In this document: positions 1 to 8,219 of the stretch, one piece after another
Position numbering within the stretch: the stretch's first letter is position 1
How the letters are laid out: every line of letters begins with the position of its first letter
DNA from: Maribacter aquimaris
GTDB lineage: Bacteria; Bacteroidota; Bacteroidia; Flavobacteriales; Flavobacteriaceae
DNA: 64,000 bases
Direction: 5' to 3'
Assembly (NCBI RefSeq): GCF_014596745.1
Contig: NZ_JABTCF010000012.1
Location: forward strand, 102,082 to 166,081
The notes under the pieces: generated by a model
The model's input: the letters and a program-made list of their open reading frames with translations, nothing else
Told to the model about the DNA's origin: nothing
Database searches by the model: none
Position numbers and translations under genes: made by a program

Positions 1-1
1 A

Positions 2-607
2 TTAAGTAAGATCTATATCAAAACACACTTCGTCCTAGGTGATTCTTATGTGGTTTTTGATTGGTTCAAAATCCATTTCATTGAAAATTCAGGAGCTGCA
101 TGGGGTGCAAAACTAAATGATTTCTTACCGATTTCCGAGCACACCGCAAAACTGATATTGACGGTATTTCGACTATTTGCGGTTGCAGGTATCGGTTATT
201 GGCTTTACGATAGTATCAAGAAACAATTTTCCGGAACCTTGGTTTTTGCGGTTTCGTTGATTTTTGCTGGAGCTTTGGGAAATATCATCGATTCTGTCTT
301 TTATGGTATGCTCTTCAATGAGAGTATTGGCCAAGTTGCGACGATATTCTCCGATGAACCTTACGGTGGATGGTTTTTTGGAAAGGTGGTAGACATGCTC
401 TATTTTCCAATGATCGACACCACGTGGCCGAATTGGATTCCTTATTTGGGGGGTAAAAGCTTTAGCTTTTTCGATCCGGTATTTAACATAGCGGATATGT
501 CAATCAGTACGGGGGTTGGTATTCTATTGGTATTCAATAAGAAGGCGTTTGCACACAAAAAGGAAGACGATGCGATTGAAGAAAATCAGGATACTGGGAA
601 TGAATAG
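2..607 (+). CDS. lspA: Lipoprotein signal peptidase (signal peptidase II), 5' end outside window
   Basis: Integral inner-membrane aspartyl protease that cleaves the signal peptide of diacylglyceryl-modified prolipoproteins. The frame is open to the window edge, so the N-terminus is missing. The visible part begins in the conserved segment after the first helix (SKIYIKTHFVLG). The LspA signature IENSGAAWG follows, with the longer inter-helix insert usual in Bacteroidota. Two conserved Asp motifs, GNIIDS and FNIADMSI, supply the catalytic dyad. The charged C-terminal tail (KKEDDAIEENQD) is typical of the group. The GTG at 50 is internal and should not be taken as the start. The 3' end overlaps the convergent cyclo-ligase gene by 22 bp. 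Confidence 0.95.
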   Translation, partial: LSKIYIKTHFVLGDSYVVFDWFKIHFIENSGAAWGAKLNDFLPISEHTAKLILTVFRLFAVAGIGYWLYDSIKKQFSGTLVFAVSLIFAGALGNIIDSVFYGMLFNESIGQVATIFSDEPYGGWFFGKVVDMLYFPMIDTTWPNWIPYLGGKSFSFFDPVFNIADMSISTGVGILLVFNKKAFAHKKEDDAIEENQDTGNE

Positions 608-1152
608 GTTTTTAATGGAGTGATACAGTAGTCCAAGGGGATATCATCTTCAAAAACATCCTCAATCTGTTGTTCTGCCTCAAATAAGGATAAACCGACT
701 TTAATTACATCGGGCCTGCATTGTTGTAAGAACCTATCATAATATCCCTTGCCATAACCCACCCTGTTCCCTTTTTTATCATAGGCAAGTAAGGGCATGA
801 AAACTACATCGATTTTAGAAGGTTGTATGCCTATGCCATCAACGGGTTCAGGAACATTCCATTTATTTGGTTGAATTTTGGTGTTGTCGGTAAGTAAAAA
901 ATGGATTAATGTATCACCTTCCATCTTTGGAAGAACGACATGTTTGTCCCTTCCCTGTAAAATGGATAGTAAAAATTCGGTTTCGATTTCTTTTTTGCCA
1001 GGAATTGGCAAGAAAATGTGGTAAAACTCAAATTCCCAAATAGGGAGTTCTAAAGTTTTGTTTGCAATCAATAAACTCAAATCAGAAATTTTACCAGAAG
1101 GTATTTCATTTCTTAATTTGGAATAACACAATCGTAAATCTGACTTCATCAT
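586..1152 (-). CDS. 5-formyltetrahydrofolate cyclo-ligase
   Basis: Converts 5-formyl-THF to 5,10-methenyl-THF using ATP, returning the storage folate to the one-carbon pool; cytoplasmic. The 188-residue length fits the family. The hallmark motif GYGKGYYDRFL near residues 131-141 is intact, and the N-terminus carries the short basic helix expected (KSDLRLCYSKLRNEI). Two Met codons are adjacent at the start and the sequence does not discriminate between them. The gene is tail-to-tail with lspA and overlaps its stop. A micro-ORF lies 43 bp upstream on the same strand. Confidence 0.9.
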   Translation of the reverse strand: MMKSDLRLCYSKLRNEIPSGKISDLSLLIANKTLELPIWEFEFYHIFLPIPGKKEIETEFLLSILQGRDKHVVLPKMEGDTLIHFLLTDNTKIQPNKWNVPEPVDGIGIQPSKIDVVFMPLLAYDKKGNRVGYGKGYYDRFLQQCRPDVIKVGLSLFEAEQQIEDVFEDDIPLDYCITPLKTYSFPVS

Positions 1153-1195
1153 ATAAGAAGATCGAATATTTACGATTAAAGATAATAAGTCGTTT

Positions 1196-1282
1196 TTATT
1201 CTTTTGCAGCTACGGCAATATAAATTTTAAAAAACAACATTAATATCAAATAAGTACCGAGGGTTATAATATAATTGTCCAT
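1196..1282 (-). CDS. Candidate single-helix membrane microprotein (28 aa)
   Basis: An ATG-initiated frame of 28 codons. The product begins MDNYIITLGTYLILMLFFKI and ends with a short IAVAAKE tail. It is almost entirely one hydrophobic helix with one Lys in the middle and a charged C-terminus, as in bacterial single-pass microproteins. It lies between the divergent uvrC and cyclo-ligase genes, co-directional with the latter. A TATATTTA box, resembling the Bacteroidota -7 element, sits 23 bp upstream of the ATG (complement of 1305-1312). No family is recognised, and only composition and context support it, so a chance ORF cannot be excluded. Confidence 0.4.
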   Translation of the reverse strand: MDNYIITLGTYLILMLFFKIYIAVAAKE

Positions 1283-1701
1283 GCGAATTTTGATTTTGAT
1301 ACTTTAAATATAGGTAAAAAAATTATTAAAATCCTATTAAGTGCGCTTTTTTATCGATGAAATGCACTAATTGTGTCAAAATTTAACATTTTGATAAAGA
1401 ATAGTCGTTGAACGACCACCGAGGAATATATATAAGGGTGGTTATGAACAAGAAGAAAAACGAGGTACTTTTGTAAAGTGGAACTTTACGAATAAGGCTA
1501 AATATACCGAAAATAGCAAAGTGATGCCCTTTTGGGAATGCATTTTATTTTCTTGAGGTATTGTTTTCGGGAATAGACGTTGTACGGTCCATGGTTTTAT
1601 TGTGTCGCGTAGTAGCGAATAATATCGAAACACCTTTTATTTGATTGAAAAGCGTAGTAAATTAACGGATAACTTAGAATCTAATCCTCTTTCGAGCATC
1701 A
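1283..1701. other. Intergenic region between micro-ORF and uvrC
   Basis: About 420 bp of AT-rich sequence. It should hold the uvrC promoter and possibly that of the micro-ORF, but no strong match to TTG-N19-TAnnTTTG was found for uvrC. A 63-codon minus-strand frame inside it (1442-1633) has no family resemblance and is probably noise. I see no RNA gene or repeat. Confidence 0.4.
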
Positions 1702-3489
1702 ATGACCCAATTGCCCTTAAATATACAGATCAGCACATTGCCGAATAGTCCTGGGGTATATCAGTTCTTTGATGGGGAGGATAAGATTTTGTATGTAGGC
1801 AAGGCCAAAAACCTTAAGAAAAGGGTGTCTTCTTATTTCAACAAAAACCACGAATACGGAAAAACCCGTATTCTCGTAAAGAAGATCAAGAATATACGTC
1901 ATATTGTGGTCTCCACGGAATCGGATGCTTTACTGTTGGAGAATAATCTAATAAAAAAGTATAGGCCGCGATATAATGTACTGCTTAAGGATGATAAGTC
2001 CTATCCCTGGATCTGTATCAAAAAAGAACGTTTCCCGAGAATATTCACGACCCGTAGGATGATTAAGGATGGGTCAGAATATTTTGGTCCCTATACAAGT
2101 ATGTATACGATCAAAACCTTGTTGGATTTGATTAAGAATATTTATCCCATTAGAACCTGCAATTACGATTTATCCGAAGCGAAGATCAGGGCTGGTAAAT
2201 ATAAGGTATGCCTTGAGTATCATTTGGGGAATTGTCTAGGCCCATGTGAGGGTTTTCAAAGTAGTGTTGAATATGATAAACAGGTCAATGAGGTTCGCGA
2301 TATATTGAAAGGTAATTTTAAATCCTCGTTACATTCTTTCAAAAACAAAATGAGGCTGCTTGCAGATGAAATGCGCTTTGAGGAAGCGCAGCAATTCAAG
2401 GACAAGATCGAGGTGCTTGAGAATTACCAGTCGAAAACGACCATCGTAAATCCGAAGATCAATAATGTTGATGTCTTTTCCATCATTACCGATGACGCTT
2501 TTGCCTACGTTAACTTTTTACAATTGTCCCATGGCTCGATCATTAGGTCGCATACCATGGAAATCAAAAAGAAATTGGAAGAGAAGGACGAGGACTTGTT
2601 GCAATTGGCGATCTTTGAGCTACGGCAACGTTTCAATTCAGAATCCAAAGAGGTCTACCTCCCTTTTAAGGTGACTGTTGAACCCCATTTAAAAGTAACT
2701 ATCCCCAAATTAGGGGATAAGCGCAAGATCTTGGATCTTTCTATACGGAATGCCAAATATTTTAGGCAGGAAAGATTCAATCAGATTAAGATCATGGATC
2801 CGGAACGCCATACGAAAAGGATCATGGCACAAATGAAAAAAGACTTGCGATTATCAAAAGAACCACGTCATATAGAATGCTTTGACAATAGTAATATACA
2901 GGGTAGTAATCCCGTAGCAGCCTGTGTGGTTTTCAAGAACGGAAAGCCTTCCAAAAAAGAGTATAGGCATTACAATATAAAGACGGTCGAAGGTCCTGAT
3001 GATTTCGCTTCAATGGAGGAGGTCGTTTTCAGGCGTTATAAAAGATTGTTGAACGAAGAGCAACCTTTACCACAATTGATCGTCATAGATGGGGGTAAGG
3101 GGCAGTTGTCCTCTTCCTTAAAGAGTTTGGATCTTCTTGGGTTAAGGGGTAAAATTGCGATTGTAGGTATAGCCAAAAGATTGGAGGAAATTTATTTCCC
3201 TGGGGATTCCGTACCCTTGTATTTGGATAAAAAGTCCGAGAGCCTAAAGATTTTGCAACAACTCCGGAATGAGGCACACCGATTCGGAATTACCTTCCAT
3301 CGGAATAAAAGAAGCAAGGCGGCCATAAATTCGGTTTTGGAAGGTATTGATGGGGTGGGTGAGAAAACAACGAGGGATCTACTGAAAAAATTCAAATCGG
3401 TGAAAAGGATCAAAGAAGCATCACTCGAAGATCTATCCGCCGTGGTAGGAAACGCCAAGGCAAACAAGATTTATAAAACATTTCACTGA
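1702..3489 (+). CDS. uvrC: Excinuclease ABC subunit C
   Basis: Dual-incision nuclease of nucleotide excision repair, recruited by UvrB at the lesion. The 595 residues show the normal order. A GIY-YIG nuclease domain with GVYQFF and YVGKAKNL (residues about 18-40) makes the 3' cut. A cysteine-rich segment (CLEYHLGNCLGPC) and a UVR helix pair follow (RFEEAQQFKDKIEVLENY). An RNase H-like domain with ECFDNSNIQG and VIDGGKGQL makes the 5' cut. A C-terminal helix-hairpin-helix ends the protein. The ATG at 1702 gives the expected MTQLPLNIQISTLPNSPGVY start. The patatin gene begins 21 bp after the stop, suggesting co-transcription. Confidence 0.97.
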   Translation: MTQLPLNIQISTLPNSPGVYQFFDGEDKILYVGKAKNLKKRVSSYFNKNHEYGKTRILVKKIKNIRHIVVSTESDALLLENNLIKKYRPRYNVLLKDDKSYPWICIKKERFPRIFTTRRMIKDGSEYFGPYTSMYTIKTLLDLIKNIYPIRTCNYDLSEAKIRAGKYKVCLEYHLGNCLGPCEGFQSSVEYDKQVNEVRDILKGNFKSSLHSFKNKMRLLADEMRFEEAQQFKDKIEVLENYQSKTTIVNPKINNVDVFSIITDDAFAYVNFLQLSHGSIIRSHTMEIKKKLEEKDEDLLQLAIFELRQRFNSESKEVYLPFKVTVEPHLKVTIPKLGDKRKILDLSIRNAKYFRQERFNQIKIMDPERHTKRIMAQMKKDLRLSKEPRHIECFDNSNIQGSNPVAACVVFKNGKPSKKEYRHYNIKTVEGPDDFASMEEVVFRRYKRLLNEEQPLPQLIVIDGGKGQLSSSLKSLDLLGLRGKIAIVGIAKRLEEIYFPGDSVPLYLDKKSESLKILQQLRNEAHRFGITFHRNKRSKAAINSVLEGIDGVGEKTTRDLLKKFKSVKRIKEASLEDLSAVVGNAKANKIYKTFH

Positions 3490-3510
3490 AAATCACGACC
3501 TAGTATAGAT

Positions 3511-5784
3511 ATGAAAACATTGACTCCCTTATTATTTCTCCTTTTTGCCGTTCAGGTCTTTGCCCAAGACCAAAATCAAAACCAAAATCAAGAAAAAGAG
3601 ATAAAGATAGGTTTGGTTTTGAGTGGTGGCGGTGCTAAGGGTTTGGCCCATATCGGGGCACTTAGGGTAATTGAGGAGGCTGGCATTAAAATCGATTATA
3701 TCGCGGGTACGAGTATGGGAGCCATTGTTGGGGGGCTCTATGCATCGGGCTATTCAGCATCCCAACTCGATTCAATATTCCGGAGTATCGATTTTACAAG
3801 TCTCATTAATGACAATCTTCCCAGGAGCGCAAAGACATTTTATGAAAAGGAAGATTCTGAAAGGTATGCCATAAACTTACCGTTTAACAATTTTAAGCTT
3901 TCCGTACCCCAAGGATTTTCTGGAGGTCAGAATATTTATAACGAACTGGTGAAACGTTTGTACCATGTAAAGGATATCCACGATTTTAGTAAACTACCCA
4001 TCCCTTTTGTGTGCATTGCCACCAATGTGGAAACAGGGGAGCAGATCAAACTTGATAAAGGGTATTTGCCAGAGGCGATCATGGCTTCGGGTACCTTGCC
4101 CTCTTTGTTCGAGCCCACAACAATTGATGGCAAGGTGCTTATTGATGGTGGTGTTGTTAACAATTATCCTGTAGAGGAAGTTAAGGAAATGGGGGCCGAT
4201 CTAATAATCGGTGTTGATGTACAACACGGATTGAGGGATAGGGGTAGTCTTCTTTCCGCTACCGAAATATTGTTGCAGATCAGCAATTTCAGGACGGTGA
4301 AGAATATGGTCGAAAAATCGGCAATGACAGATGTTTATATTAAGCCGGATATGATGAACTATTCGGTGATGGATTTTGACCTGGATGATGAAATCATCGA
4401 AAAAGGGAAGAAGGCCGCCGAGGAAAAATATGATGAACTAAAAGTTGTTGCCTCAAAACAAACCTCGGAGTACAAATCAAAGAAACACATAGCGCCTGTA
4501 GATAGTTTGTTGATTACCAGGTTAGTGATCAGGGGTGATGTAGACAACTATACCCGTGGGTATGTGAAGGGAAAACTTAGATTTAATTTAGGCGACAAGA
4601 CCACTTTCCAAAAACTGCAGCAAGGGGTCAGTAATTTGGCGGCAACGGGGAACTTCACTTCAATTCGGTATGAGCTATTATCGGATGGGGATGGGGAAGA
4701 CCTTATTTTGAAGTTGAATGAATCCCCAAACAAGACATTCCTTAAAATCGGGGCCCATTATGATGACCTGTACCATAGTGCGGCGCTTATCAACCTTACA
4801 CGAAAGAACCTTTTTTTCGGCGACGATGTGGCTTCCTTCGATTTGATTTTAGGAGATCAAGTGCGTTACAATATGCAGTATTATATTGATAAGGGTTCCT
4901 ATTGGAGCTTTGGAGTAAATTCAAGGTATAATAATTTTGGAAAGGAGATCAATTTTGACTTGATCAAAAACAATTTTCAAATTCCTTCCGGTATCAATAT
5001 CAACACTTTGAATATGGATGTTTTGGATGTGACCAACCAAATCTATGTACAGACTGCACTTCAGGAGGAATTTGGCATTAGTTTGGGTATCGAACATAAG
5101 TTTTTAAAATATAGTACCAAAACATTGGGGGCCATGGCTGATGAAGGGGGTGAATTATTCGCAAATTCCACAGAGGACCGTACTTATTTTGAAAAAAGCA
5201 ATTTTTACAGTGCTTATGGCCAATTGAAGTTAGATACTTATGACGATACCTATTTTCCGACACGTGGACTGTTTTTTGATGGGGATTTCCATTTCTACCT
5301 TTTATCATCTGATTTCAATGATAACTTCAAGGAGTTCTCGATTGCCAAAGCAAGGATGGGTGCCGCATTTTCCTTGACCGAAAATTTATCGTTGAATATA
5401 GAAACCGAGGGTGGTTTTAAGTTGGGCACATCGGGGGTTACCGCTTTTGATTTTGTTTTAGGGGGGTATGGTACCCATCTGATCAATAATTTTACGCCTT
5501 TTATCGGATACGATTATTTGTCCCTTCCCGGTAATAGTTATGTTAAGGCCTATAGTCGACTGGATTGGGAAATAGCAGCCAAAAACCATTTTATGCTAGT
5601 GGCTAATTTTGCCAACGTGGACGATGATCTTTTTAGGACTGGGGAATGGTTTGATGTACCCAAATATTCGGGATATGGTATAGGCTATGGTCTTGAAACC
5701 TTCATGGGCCCCTTGCAAGTGATGTACTCTTGGTCCCCAGAGGGTAACAATAGGTTCTTTTTTAGTTTAGGATATTGGTTTTAA
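3511..5784 (+). CDS. Patatin-like phospholipase with outer-membrane beta-barrel (PlpD-like)
   Basis: Predicted outer-membrane protein combining a serine lipase domain with a transmembrane barrel, as in type Vd autotransporters such as PlpD. A signal peptide (residues 1-18) is followed by a Gln/Asn-rich linker. The patatin domain has the oxyanion loop SGGGAKGLAH, nucleophile Ser68 in GTSMG and catalytic Asp212 in IDGGVVNNYP, so the dyad is complete. A POTRA-like segment (about 335-400) then leads into beta-strand-rich sequence ending in an aromatic terminal strand (FFFSLGYWF), as expected for BamA-assisted insertion. It probably cleaves phospholipids at the surface or in the periplasm; the substrate is unknown. 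Confidence 0.9.
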   Translation: MKTLTPLLFLLFAVQVFAQDQNQNQNQEKEIKIGLVLSGGGAKGLAHIGALRVIEEAGIKIDYIAGTSMGAIVGGLYASGYSASQLDSIFRSIDFTSLINDNLPRSAKTFYEKEDSERYAINLPFNNFKLSVPQGFSGGQNIYNELVKRLYHVKDIHDFSKLPIPFVCIATNVETGEQIKLDKGYLPEAIMASGTLPSLFEPTTIDGKVLIDGGVVNNYPVEEVKEMGADLIIGVDVQHGLRDRGSLLSATEILLQISNFRTVKNMVEKSAMTDVYIKPDMMNYSVMDFDLDDEIIEKGKKAAEEKYDELKVVASKQTSEYKSKKHIAPVDSLLITRLVIRGDVDNYTRGYVKGKLRFNLGDKTTFQKLQQGVSNLAATGNFTSIRYELLSDGDGEDLILKLNESPNKTFLKIGAHYDDLYHSAALINLTRKNLFFGDDVASFDLILGDQVRYNMQYYIDKGSYWSFGVNSRYNNFGKEINFDLIKNNFQIPSGININTLNMDVLDVTNQIYVQTALQEEFGISLGIEHKFLKYSTKTLGAMADEGGELFANSTEDRTYFEKSNFYSAYGQLKLDTYDDTYFPTRGLFFDGDFHFYLLSSDFNDNFKEFSIAKARMGAAFSLTENLSLNIETEGGFKLGTSGVTAFDFVLGGYGTHLINNFTPFIGYDYLSLPGNSYVKAYSRLDWEIAAKNHFMLVANFANVDDDLFRTGEWFDVPKYSGYGIGYGLETFMGPLQVMYSWSPEGNNRFFFSLGYWF

Positions 5785-5971
5785 ACAACTTAAGACTTCA
5801 TAACTGGATTTTTACGATATTTGTCCAAGCGCATATTTCGCATGATAAAAAAGAGAATTGATATAACTGCCCATTTGAGGGCGATGTGGTAAGACCAAAA
5901 GGTTCATTTTCCCAATAACCTTAGGTTTAAAAAAAACCATTTTTCATTATCACCATAAAAATTCCAATATC

Positions 5972-7114
5972 ATGTCAACTTTAGATAATACATCCTTAAG
6001 ATTACCAAAAGAAAATCCAGGCGCGGAAGATTTCCTGCCTTTGTTGGGTACTGATTTTGTTGAGCTGTATGTTGGAAACGCCAAACAGGCCGCGCACTAT
6101 TATATTTCTGCATGGGGTTTTCAGCCTTTGGCATATGCCGGTTTGGAAACCGGTTTAAAGGATAGGGTTTCCTACGTTTTAGAACAAGATAAAATACGGA
6201 TGGTCCTTACTTCCCCCTTAAAGTCGGGCGGGCCCATCAATAAGCATATCGACGCCCATGGCGATGGGGTAAAGGTCATTGCCCTTTGGGTCGATGATGC
6301 CACCCATAGTTATAAGGAGACAACTGCCAGGGGCGCAAAAGGATATATGGAGCCTAATCGGGTAAAGGATGAAAATGGGGAGGTTGTTTTTTCAGGTATA
6401 CATACCTATGGGGAAACGGTACACCTATTTGTGGAACGATTTAACTACAAGGGGGTGTTCTTGCCTGGTTATGTGAAATGGGATCCAAGATATAAAGCTG
6501 CTTCAGTTGGTCTAAAATATATAGATCATATGGTTGGCAATGTCGGTTGGAATGAAATGGATAAATGGTGTAAATTTTATGAAGAAGTCATGGGGTTTGC
6601 ACAATTGATTTCCTTTGATGACAAGGATATATCAACGGAATATACCGCTCTAATGAGCAAAGTGATGAGTAATGGTAATGGCAGGATAAAATTTCCGATA
6701 AACGAACCTGCCGAAGGTCGAAAGAAATCCCAAATCGAGGAGTATATCGAATTTTACAATGGGGCTGGGGTTCAACACATGGCTTTGGCTACGGATAACA
6801 TCATCGAAACGGTAACGGCATTACGGAATAGGGGTGTCGAGTTTTTGACCGTTCCCCCAAGTTATTATGAGGATGTTTTGGATAGGGTTGGTGAAATAGA
6901 CGAAGACCTTAAGCCTTTAAAAGCGTTGAGTATCCTCATTGATAGGGATGAAGAGGGGTACTTGTTGCAAATATTCACCAAACCGATATTGGATAGGCCT
7001 ACCATGTTCATAGAAATTATACAAAGAAAGGGGGCCAAGTCTTTCGGAAAAGGAAATTTCAAAGCACTTTTTGAGGCTATAGAAAGGGAGCAGGAATCAA
7101 GGGGAACACTATAA
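5972..7114 (+). CDS. hppD: 4-hydroxyphenylpyruvate dioxygenase
   Basis: Fe(II) enzyme converting 4-hydroxyphenylpyruvate to homogentisate in tyrosine degradation; cytoplasmic. The 380 residues hold two vicinal-oxygen-chelate domains. The predicted iron ligands are all present: His186 in YIDHMVGNV, His269 in GVQHMALATDN and Glu348 in MFIEIIQRKG. The gene is followed by a hairpin (7160-7179), after which a new transcription unit begins. Homogentisate dioxygenase, which usually sits beside hppD, is not in this window. A tryptophan dioxygenase gene lies 1.1 kb downstream, so this is an aromatic amino acid degradation neighbourhood. Confidence 0.96.
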   Translation: MSTLDNTSLRLPKENPGAEDFLPLLGTDFVELYVGNAKQAAHYYISAWGFQPLAYAGLETGLKDRVSYVLEQDKIRMVLTSPLKSGGPINKHIDAHGDGVKVIALWVDDATHSYKETTARGAKGYMEPNRVKDENGEVVFSGIHTYGETVHLFVERFNYKGVFLPGYVKWDPRYKAASVGLKYIDHMVGNVGWNEMDKWCKFYEEVMGFAQLISFDDKDISTEYTALMSKVMSNGNGRIKFPINEPAEGRKKSQIEEYIEFYNGAGVQHMALATDNIIETVTALRNRGVEFLTVPPSYYEDVLDRVGEIDEDLKPLKALSILIDRDEEGYLLQIFTKPILDRPTMFIEIIQRKGAKSFGKGNFKALFEAIEREQESRGTL

Positions 7115-7159
7115 ACGGATGGTATATTTCTTAACGATTTCCCAATTTTCAATAAGCTT

Positions 7160-7179
7160 CCCTTAATAACTGTTAAGGG
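7160..7179 (+). terminator. Weak hairpin after hppD
   Basis: CCCTTAA (7160-7166) pairs with TTAAGGG (7173-7179) around a 6-nt loop, followed by a short T-containing stretch. It is a plausible weak terminator or mRNA 3'-end structure for hppD. There is no long U-tract. Confidence 0.4.
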
Positions 7180-7205
7180 TTTAGTTAAAGTACGTTAAAA
7201 GGGTT

Positions 7206-7234
7206 TTGGGTACCATGGGGATGTATTAAATTTG
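7206..7234 (+). promoter_or_regulatory. Promoter of candidate small RNA
   Basis: TTG at 7206-7208 and TAAATTTG at 7227-7234, separated by 18 bp. This matches the Bacteroidota -33/-7 consensus (TTG, TAnnTTTG). Transcription would start near 7239-7241, at the base of the following hairpin. Confidence 0.6.
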
Positions 7235-7239
7235 CTCAT

Positions 7240-7342
7240 GTAAGGGGTGGTTCCCTTACAACTTTAAGTATTGGTTTTTCATAATTTAAAGTTTGGTTGG
7301 TTATTTAGGAAAAGCCCAGTTGTAAGACTGGGCTTTTTTTTT
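7240..7342 (+). ncRNA. Candidate small non-coding RNA of about 100 nt
   Basis: A self-contained unit in the 318-bp hppD/DUF3108 gap. It has a good promoter (7206-7234) and a perfect 7-bp hairpin at the predicted 5' end (GTAAGGG 7240-7246 with CCCTTAC 7253-7259). About 50 nt of AT-rich unstructured sequence follow, then a strong intrinsic terminator (7311-7342). It contains no credible ORF. The next gene has its own promoter after the terminator, so this is not simply a leader. The family is unrecognised, and it could instead be an attenuated leader with read-through. Confidence 0.5.
7311..7342 (+). terminator. Strong intrinsic terminator
   Basis: AAAGCCCAGT pairs with ACTGGGCTTT around a 6-nt loop and is followed by a run of T residues. 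It ends the candidate small RNA and insulates the downstream operon. Confidence 0.85.
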
Positions 7343-7390
7343 ATACAATACTTTGGAACAAATATTGTTTAAGTAATTATAAATATGCAA

Positions 7391-7418
7391 TTGGATTAAT
7401 TCTCTTTTAGTAGATTTA
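7391..7418 (+). promoter_or_regulatory. Promoter of the DUF3108-TDO-M23-pgi operon
   Basis: TTG at 7391-7393, a 17-bp spacer, and TAGATTTA at 7411-7418 (one mismatch to TAnnTTTG). It lies 14 bp before the ATG at 7433, giving a very short leader. Confidence 0.5.
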
Positions 7419-7432
7419 CTAAATCTTAAAGT

Positions 7433-8212
7433 ATGAGATTATTACTAACAATATTATTTTTGACCATTTCATTTGGCTTGAATGCACAAAGTAATGAGTC
7501 GGTTTTTGAACCTGGGGAATGGTTGAAATTCCGTATGCATTACGGTTGGTTGAATGCTAGTTATGCTACATTGCAGGTTAAATCGGCCAAAATAGAGGGT
7601 AAGGAGGTCTATCATGTAGTGGGCAGGGGCAAGACCACGGGTTTTGCGAGTATTTTCTTTAAGGTAGATGATACCTATGAAAGCTATTTTGACAAACAAG
7701 ATGGTAAGCCCTATCGGTTTGTTCGAAAAATAGATGAAGGTGGTTATAAAAAGGATGTTGAAATCAATTTTGACCATAAAAGGGATAAAGCCATCCTGAA
7801 TGATAAAAAAAACAAGAAAAAGATTAATTTTGCACTCCAAGATAGCATTCAAGATCTTATTTCCGCATTTTACTACCTCAGGAACAATTATGAGCCGGAG
7901 GATTTAGTAAAAGGGGAAGCCATAAAATTGAAATTACTGTATGATGATGACGGTATTTTCGATTTTCAATTAAAATATTTGGGTAATGAAACCATTAAGA
8001 CCAAATATGGAAAGGTTGAATGTTATAAGTTTAGACCTTTGGTGCAATCCGGAAGGGTGTTCAAGGAAAAAGAGAGTCTGACACTTTGGGTTTCCAAAGA
8101 TGAAAATAGGATTCCCATCCGAATCAAGGCCGACTTGGCGGTAGGTTCGATAAAAGCCGATCTTGATGGCTATAATGGACTAAAATACCAGTTTAAAATA
8201 CTAATGGATTGA
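7433..8212 (+). CDS. DUF3108 domain-containing protein
   Basis: Predicted periplasmic or outer-membrane-associated protein of unknown function, 259 residues. A signal peptide (residues about 1-18, ending LNAQ) precedes a single beta-rich DUF3108 domain with typical motifs (EPGEWLKFRMHYGW near the N-terminus, TLWVSKDENRIPIRI near the C-terminus). It opens a tight operon; the stop is 7 bp before the TDO start. Family members often sit near cell-envelope genes, which fits the M23 lipoprotein two genes downstream. No catalytic residues are evident. Confidence 0.85.
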   Translation: MRLLLTILFLTISFGLNAQSNESVFEPGEWLKFRMHYGWLNASYATLQVKSAKIEGKEVYHVVGRGKTTGFASIFFKVDDTYESYFDKQDGKPYRFVRKIDEGGYKKDVEINFDHKRDKAILNDKKNKKKINFALQDSIQDLISAFYYLRNNYEPEDLVKGEAIKLKLLYDDDGIFDFQLKYLGNETIKTKYGKVECYKFRPLVQSGRVFKEKESLTLWVSKDENRIPIRIKADLAVGSIKADLDGYNGLKYQFKILMD

Positions 8213-8219
8213 CCCTATA

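Noticed and set aside
1442..1633. 63-residue minus-strand ORF upstream of uvrC
   Set aside because: No family resemblance, atypical composition, and no plausible promoter.
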